DNA from: Leptospira stimsonii
GTDB taxonomy: Bacteria > Spirochaetota > Leptospiria > Leptospirales > Leptospiraceae
Direction: 5' to 3'
NCBI RefSeq assembly: GCF_003545885.1
Contig: NZ_QHCT01000003.1
Span: 1-64,000, forward strand
DNA: 64,000 nt
Position numbers and translations under genes: made by a program. The notes under the pieces were generated by a model. It was not told the origin of the DNA, did no database searches, and was given only the letters and a program-made list of their open reading frames with translations. Numbering within the stretch: position 1 is the first letter of the stretch; every line of letters begins with the position of its first letter. Positions 59,792 through 64,000 of this stretch are shown one piece after another.

Positions 59792-60466
59792 TTATCTTTT
59801 GATCGGAGGCAGTTGATTGCGGAACCAACTTCCTAAGGACGGAACGTTTCTGGATTGGATCCAAACCCTTCCTCTTCCTTTAAAACGAGCGACAAATCCT
59901 TCTCCACCCAAGAAGAAAGACTTCCAACCGCCGAACTTGGTCATCTCGTAGTTGAGTCCTTCGTCGAACGCGACGATATGCCCGGTATCCACGATCATCT
60001 CACCGTCGACTTGCAGAATATCGATTCCGCCGTAACTGGAAATGAGAAGAGGTCCGTTACCGGAAAGTTTTAAGAAGAATAAAGATTCTCCGCTGATAAA
60101 TCCTTTCAATCCTTGGAACTTCGTATCCATCTCTATGTTAGGCGAAGACGCGAGAAACGAACTCGATTGAACATAAACGGTTCCCGCAAGATCGATCTTA
60201 TCTACGTCACCCGGAAGAGTCGGTGCGAGTAGAACTTCTCCGTTTCCGGAAGAAGCGGTGAAGGTGTTCATCCAAAAGGATTCTCCGCCAAGGAACGCCG
60301 CTTTTAAACTTTTTAAAAATCCGCCTTGTTGCGCCTTGTGAGTTTGGATCGTGATTCCATTGCTCATCGACATCATCGAACCGGATTCCGCTTTGATGGA
60401 TTCTCCGCCGTTCAAAGACACCTTTGCAAAACTATACGACGGTTTGCTAAGAATTTCAATATTCAT
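59792..60466 (-). CDS. AIM24/TIGR00266 family protein, copy 2
   Basis: A 224-residue paralogue of its two neighbours. Motifs in the same order: KVSLNGGESIKAESGSMMSMS, SFWMNTFTASSGNGEVLLAP, SGESLFFLKLSGNGPLLISSYGGI and MIVDTGHIVAFDEGLNYEMTKFGGWKSFFLGGEGFVARFKG. Spacing is 15 bases from copy 1 and 12 to copy 3, so the three are one operon. The mid-portion (residues about 85-125) differs more between copies than the rest, which may mark a ligand or partner surface. No signal peptide. Confidence 0.93.
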   Translation of the reverse strand: MNIEILSKPSYSFAKVSLNGGESIKAESGSMMSMSNGITIQTHKAQQGGFLKSLKAAFLGGESFWMNTFTASSGNGEVLLAPTLPGDVDKIDLAGTVYVQSSSFLASSPNIEMDTKFQGLKGFISGESLFFLKLSGNGPLLISSYGGIDILQVDGEMIVDTGHIVAFDEGLNYEMTKFGGWKSFFLGGEGFVARFKGRGRVWIQSRNVPSLGSWFRNQLPPIKR

Positions 60467-60481
60467 AATATTACCTTTTCC

Positions 60482-61147
60482 TTATTGAGGAAGGAGTCCC
60501 GTCAGCCAGGATAAGAATCCCGATGGAACTCGAGTCTGAATTAAAATTTTTCCGTGACCGGTAAACTCCATCACCAAACCTTCACCGCCGAAAAGAGTAG
60601 ATTTCCAACTTCCTCCGGCCTTTCCGATTTTATACTGAAGCGTTTTATCAAAGGCGACGACGTGCCCTGTGTCGATCGTATAGGCTCCTTGTACTTCGAT
60701 CGGAAGGATGGCTCCATAAGAATTCAAAAAGAGTTTTCCATTACCGGTAACGTCCAAAAGAAACACACCTTCTCCGCCGAGAAAGGAACGCAAACCTCCG
60801 AACCTCGGTTTCATCGTGATCGTTTCATCCGAAGCAAGATATGCGCCTGCTTCCACAAGAAGTCCGTTGTCCGTAAGATCGATTCCTACCACGTCGCCGG
60901 GAAGTTCGGGAGCAAAGCCGATTTCCGCGCCCGCGGACGGAGCCTTGAAGATATTGAAGAAGAACGATTCTCCGCCGAAAAATCGTCTGGAGAGGGCGGA
61001 AAGGAATCCGCTTCCCATTTTGGTTTCAACGTCGATCCCGGGAGTCATATAGACCATCGCGCCTGCTTCGGCTTTGATGGTTTCACCTGGCGACAATTTT
61101 ACTTTTAGAAAAGAATACGAAGGTTTGTGGATGATCTCGTAATTCAT
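60482..61147 (-). CDS. AIM24/TIGR00266 family protein, copy 1
   Basis: A 221-residue protein from the ATG at 61147, chosen because NYEIIHKPSYSFLKVKLSPGETIKAEAG then aligns with the N-termini of the other two copies; the frame is open 10 codons further (61177) without a ribosome binding site. Key blocks: SFFFNIFKAPSAGAEIGFAP, GGEGVFLLDVTGNGKLFLNSYGAI and YTIDTGHVVAFDKTLQYKIGKAGGSWKSTLFGGEGLV. It leads the tandem trio. The gene is divergent from the SDR gene, 87 bases away, so they may share a promoter region. Confidence 0.92.
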   Translation of the reverse strand: MNYEIIHKPSYSFLKVKLSPGETIKAEAGAMVYMTPGIDVETKMGSGFLSALSRRFFGGESFFFNIFKAPSAGAEIGFAPELPGDVVGIDLTDNGLLVEAGAYLASDETITMKPRFGGLRSFLGGEGVFLLDVTGNGKLFLNSYGAILPIEVQGAYTIDTGHVVAFDKTLQYKIGKAGGSWKSTLFGGEGLVMEFTGHGKILIQTRVPSGFLSWLTGLLPQ

Positions 61148-61234
61148 AGAACCAGCAATGTAAATAAATTGACTCAAACGTCAATCGAAAAGTGTTTTCA
61201 GGAGCGATCCGAAGAATTACATTGGAGTAACACT

Positions 61235-61903
61235 ATGGCACAAAGAAACGTATTCATCACGGGAACCAATCGCGGAATCGGATTGGAACTCACAAAACAC
61301 TTTCTATCAAAAGGAGATCGAGTATTTGCGCTTTGCAGAAAAAGTTCCGCAGAACTCTCTCGTCTCAAACCCACCCAAATTTTCGAAGGCATCGACGTTC
61401 TCGACTCAAACTCGATTCAAGGATTGAGTTCTAAGATTCTGGATACAAAAATCGATATTTTGATCAATAACGCTGGTATCTTGATACCGGACAATCTACA
61501 AAGTCTCGATGAGGACAATATCATCACGCAGTTCTTGGTCAACGCGCTCGGACCGTTGAAGATCGTCCACGCGCTCCTTCCCTCGCTCAAAGCAGATTCT
61601 AAACTCGTATTTTTAACGAGCAGAATGGGATCGATCGCGGACAATACTTCCGGCGCCTACTACGGATACCGCGCATCCAAAGCCGCCTTGAACGCATTCG
61701 CAGTAAGCCTGGCTCGAGATCTTTTACCCAAAGGAATCTCCGTAGGAATCTTTCATCCTGGAATGGTTGCGACGGAAATGACCGGAAGACAAGGAATTTC
61801 AACACAAGAAAGCGTTGTCGGTTTAGCAGAACGGATCGAAGCGCTGAACCTTGCGAGTTCGGGCAGATTCTTTCATCAGAACGGAGAAGAATTACCCTGG
61901 TGA
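61235..61903 (+). CDS. Short-chain dehydrogenase/reductase (CsgA-like)
   Basis: About 222 residues from the ATG at 61235, preceded by TTGGAG eight bases upstream; the frame opens earlier at 61127 but that would overlap the divergent AIM24 gene. Motifs: ITGTNRGIGLELTK (cofactor glycine stretch), INNAGIL, LTSRMGSIADN with the catalytic Ser, and YGYRASKAALNAFAVSLA carrying the Y-x-x-x-K pair. The set fits the C-factor/sniffer-like subgroup. Which alcohol or ketone it acts on is unknown. The stop codon overlaps a possible small ORF. Confidence 0.9.
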   Translation: MAQRNVFITGTNRGIGLELTKHFLSKGDRVFALCRKSSAELSRLKPTQIFEGIDVLDSNSIQGLSSKILDTKIDILINNAGILIPDNLQSLDEDNIITQFLVNALGPLKIVHALLPSLKADSKLVFLTSRMGSIADNTSGAYYGYRASKAALNAFAVSLARDLLPKGISVGIFHPGMVATEMTGRQGISTQESVVGLAERIEALNLASSGRFFHQNGEELPW

Positions 61904-62148
61904 TCGATGGGACAATAACCTGTGTCCCTACCGATACACTGTTGTATAAAAGAGACGGTTTGTCAGAAATTTATTTCAAATTATGTCGCATCCAGCTCCA
62001 AACGCCCTCTTACACCCCTGAAAAAACCGGTTTTAATACACCCTTTGGCATAGACCTTGCTTATATAGGACCAAGAGGACTGGACGAAGCTCCGGAACAA
62101 ACGGTCGAATTCGATCCTCTTGAATACGAAAAGCGAACCTCGATGTGA
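61900..62148 (+). CDS. Possible small protein between the SDR gene and lpxC
   Basis: An 82-residue frame that starts at a GTG overlapping the SDR stop (GTGA) and ends 53 bases before lpxC. The second half (GIDLAYIGPRGLDEAPEQTVEFDPLEYEKR) has protein-like composition, while the first half is less convincing. No domain is recognised. It could also be the lpxC leader region. Given low certainty, treat this as a candidate only. Confidence 0.28.
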   Translation: MIDGTITCVPTDTLLYKRDGLSEIYFKLCRIQLQTPSYTPEKTGFNTPFGIDLAYIGPRGLDEAPEQTVEFDPLEYEKRTSM

Positions 62149-62201
62149 CCCGGGCAGTCCTTTCAAATAGGACTTTCCTGTGAAATCGAAAATGCACAAC
62201 T

Positions 62202-63107
62202 ATGAAAGAAACCATATATAGAAGATCCATACAGGATACAGTTAGAATCAAAGGGATCGGGCTTCATTCCGGAAAGGAAGTAAACTTAGTCGCCCATCCG
62301 GCCCCATCTGGTACAGGAATCGTTTTTGAATATCGAAAAGGTCAGGAAAAAGCCTCGATCTCGGCAGAACTGAGTAACGTCGTAGATACAAGCAATGCAA
62401 CCACGCTTGGAGACGGCCTTTATCGAATCCAAACAGTAGAACACCTGTTAGCCGCGGTTTACGCCTTAGGACTGACCGACCTCATTCTTGAAATCGACGC
62501 TGTCGAAGTTCCGATTATGGACGGCTCTTCCCTTCCATTCTTACAAGCTCTGGAATCCGCTGGAATCGTAGAATATCCTGAAATCGTAGAACCGATTTAC
62601 GTACAAAATCCACTCTGGGTTGTGGACGGGGATAAATACCTTGTTCTGCTTCCAAGCGACGAACTCAAAGTAACCTATACGATCGACTTTCCCCATCCTC
62701 TTCTCAAAGGACAGAGTATTACGATTTCTTTGGATAGAGATAAGATCAAACAAGAGATTCTTCCCGCAAGAACCTTTGGTTTTTTGAAAGACGTAGAAGC
62801 GCTTCAAGCCAGAGGATTGGCGATGGGCGGATCCTTAGACAATGCGATCGTCCTGACCCAAGACGGATATTTAAACCAACAACTCCGTTTTGAAAACGAA
62901 TGCGTGCGCCATAAGATTTTGGATCTCTTCGGAGACATTTCCATCGCGGGTCGCCCGATCATCGGTCATTATCTCGCATCGAAAGCCGGACACGCCCTCG
63001 ATATTTCCATGGCGAAATTGGTGATGAGTAGCGTCACCGGAGACGAAATCAGCAAATACAAAAGCAGAAGAACTCCTCTTTTCAAAAGAAAAGCGATCGT
63101 CGTTTAA
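62202..63107 (+). CDS. lpxC: UDP-3-O-acyl-N-acetylglucosamine deacetylase
   Basis: A 301-residue LpxC, the zinc-dependent deacetylase that commits UDP-GlcNAc derivatives to lipid A. Visible are IGLHSGKEVNLVAHPA, the first zinc-binding His81 in TVEHLLAAVYALGL, EVPIMDGSSLPFL, and HKILDLFGDISIAGRPIIGHYLASKAGH with the second zinc His and Asp as well as the catalytic His. Length is normal. The enzyme is cytoplasmic. It is followed after a 145-base gap by ptsI. Other lpx genes are not in this window. Confidence 0.97.
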   Translation: MKETIYRRSIQDTVRIKGIGLHSGKEVNLVAHPAPSGTGIVFEYRKGQEKASISAELSNVVDTSNATTLGDGLYRIQTVEHLLAAVYALGLTDLILEIDAVEVPIMDGSSLPFLQALESAGIVEYPEIVEPIYVQNPLWVVDGDKYLVLLPSDELKVTYTIDFPHPLLKGQSITISLDRDKIKQEILPARTFGFLKDVEALQARGLAMGGSLDNAIVLTQDGYLNQQLRFENECVRHKILDLFGDISIAGRPIIGHYLASKAGHALDISMAKLVMSSVTGDEISKYKSRRTPLFKRKAIVV

Positions 63108-63252
63108 GAATTCTTTCAACTTCCGATTTCGACCTCTTTTTTTAGGGTCGAGTCGTATTCCCGCAGAGTTTCGGCTTTTTTAGAAAAGAATTGTCAGATT
63201 CTTCTTTTCGAGAATTCTGTAGTCGAGTTTTGCTCGGAAATCAACTCTATCA

Positions 63253-64000
63253 ATGATCCCCTCTAAACGGACAGTTTTTCCCGGAATCACCGCTTTCCCG
63301 GGAAAACTATACGGTAAAGTCCTCAAAACCGGAAAAAAGAGGAATACCATTCTAACCGGGACCTACGTCCATGAATCCGCCAAAGAAGAAGAAATCGAAA
63401 AATTCAAAACCGCATTAGAAGAAAGCCTCGAAAGCCTTCGCATCCTAATCACTTCCGTAGAAGCCTCCGGTCCAGACCACAAAGAAGTTCAGGAAATTTT
63501 AGAAACCCAAGCGATGATCTGTTCGGATCCGAGCCTTTCCACCTCGGTTCAAAAAAGAATTTTGGATCTGGGAGAAAACGCGATTCTTGCAGTTCAAAAC
63601 GTAACACACGAAATCTCAGAGAAATTCCGAGCCATGGAAAGTGAATTTTTTCGTGAAAGGGTCGATCACTTTCATGACGTCTCTAATCGGTTGATCGAAT
63701 TCATTGCAGGCAAAAAGGAAGAGGATTCTTTTTTGTCCGGTTTGAAAGAGGATCTGATCTTGGTCGCAAGAGAACTCACTCCGTCTCAGATGATTCTTAT
63801 GGACAAATCGAGAATCCGCGGAATCGCCACCGATCTCGGCGGAAAAACGGGGCATATGGCGATCCTCGCGAGGAACTATGGAATTCCTACGGTGGTCGGT
63901 TTGAAAGATTTTTCCACCTATGTAAGAGACAACGAATTCATTTTTCTCGATGCGGAAGCAGGACACGTAGTTCGTTTTCCGACTTTGGAAGAAGTCAAAT
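63253..64000 (+). CDS. ptsI: PTS enzyme I (PEP-protein phosphotransferase), 5' part
   Basis: The first 249 residues of a longer gene cut by the window end. The N-terminus FPGITAFPGKLYGKVLKT is the usual enzyme I start, followed by the HPr-binding helical domain (about 35-150) and TPSQMILMDKSRIRGIATDLGGKTGHMAILARNYGIPTVVG with the phosphorylated His at about residue 201. Typical enzymes have GG-x-T-S-H; here it is G-G-K-T-G-H, a G in place of S. Enzyme I moves phosphate from PEP to HPr. In Leptospira this usually serves regulation rather than sugar uptake. No strong ribosome binding site precedes the ATG. Confidence 0.93.
   Translation, partial: MIPSKRTVFPGITAFPGKLYGKVLKTGKKRNTILTGTYVHESAKEEEIEKFKTALEESLESLRILITSVEASGPDHKEVQEILETQAMICSDPSLSTSVQKRILDLGENAILAVQNVTHEISEKFRAMESEFFRERVDHFHDVSNRLIEFIAGKKEEDSFLSGLKEDLILVARELTPSQMILMDKSRIRGIATDLGGKTGHMAILARNYGIPTVVGLKDFSTYVRDNEFIFLDAEAGHVVRFPTLEEVK

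Noticed and set aside
63121..63160. Short inverted repeat TCGACC/GGTCGA after lpxC as a terminator
   Set aside because: The stem is only six base pairs with no T-run after it, too weak to call.

Overview
The window looks like chromosomal DNA of a spirochaete of the genus Leptospira, most likely the pathogenic clade. The signs are: spirochaete-type lipoprotein signal peptides; two copies of a gene pair made of an MBOAT acyltransferase and a DUF1574-type protein (a family I know mainly from Leptospira); a tandem pair of G-x-N repeat lipoproteins of the LA_2272/LA_2273 type; a FecR-domain lipoprotein matching LipL45; and LpxC, FliS and a PTS enzyme I of the kind leptospires carry. Coding density is ordinary, with several 300-900 bp non-coding gaps. 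I saw no tRNA, rRNA, CRISPR array, phage or complete insertion sequence. All assignments come from reading the sequence; nothing was searched.

Layout. 1-8.4 kb: an IS481-like end sequence, then envelope genes (two secreted proteins, an ankyrin protein, a membrane chemoreceptor, a LysM-FecR/Ig-like operon, a lipoprotein) with large gaps. 8.4-13.7 kb: PHP phosphoesterase, GT2-GtrA fusion, DJ-1/PfpI + sirtuin pair, SUFU-domain protein, GST. 13.8-16.9 kb: first MBOAT/DUF1574 pair and a NYN-type nuclease-like protein. 17-26 kb: voltage-sensor-like membrane protein, patatin, DUF962 protein, TetR, GlpD, SpoIIE-type phosphatase with TPRs, and an alkyl-DHAP-synthase-like flavoprotein. 26-32 kb: enoyl-CoA hydratase family, LolA-like lipoprotein, large TPR protein, a membrane protein overlapping a cysteine desulfurase. 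32.6-34.4 kb: tandem repeat lipoproteins plus what looks like the remnant of a third copy. 34.4-38.8 kb: dGTPase, DedA, HNH protein, lipoprotein, and a fliS / FlgN-like / J-domain operon. 39-43.7 kb: purN-purH and two envelope proteins, then a transaldolase-family gene. 44-47.4 kb: second MBOAT/DUF1574 pair behind a pseudouridine synthase. 47.4-53 kb: lipA, LipL45-like protein, PQQ-type sugar dehydrogenase, an unusual radical SAM protein. 53-58.5 kb: Tyr/Gly/Asn-rich lipoprotein, alpha/beta hydrolase divergent from a TetR gene with two palindromic operators, YceI. 59-64 kb: three tandem AIM24-family genes, an SDR, lpxC and the 5' part of ptsI.

How the genes work together. Much of the window serves the cell envelope: lipid A synthesis (lpxC), surface-polymer O-acylation (two MBOAT pairs), lipid-linked sugar transfer (GT2-GtrA), lipid turnover (patatin, GlpD, AGPS-like enzyme) and many lipoproteins. 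Purine synthesis (purN-purH), lipoate synthesis, flagellar filament chaperoning and small regulators fill the rest. I did not find a single large novel system. The most interesting signals are the duplicated MBOAT/SGNH-like pairs, the repeat-lipoprotein cluster with its decayed third copy, the J-domain protein fused into a flagellar chaperone operon, the CX8CX2C radical SAM protein, the TetR double operator, and a dispersed 120-bp intergenic repeat.
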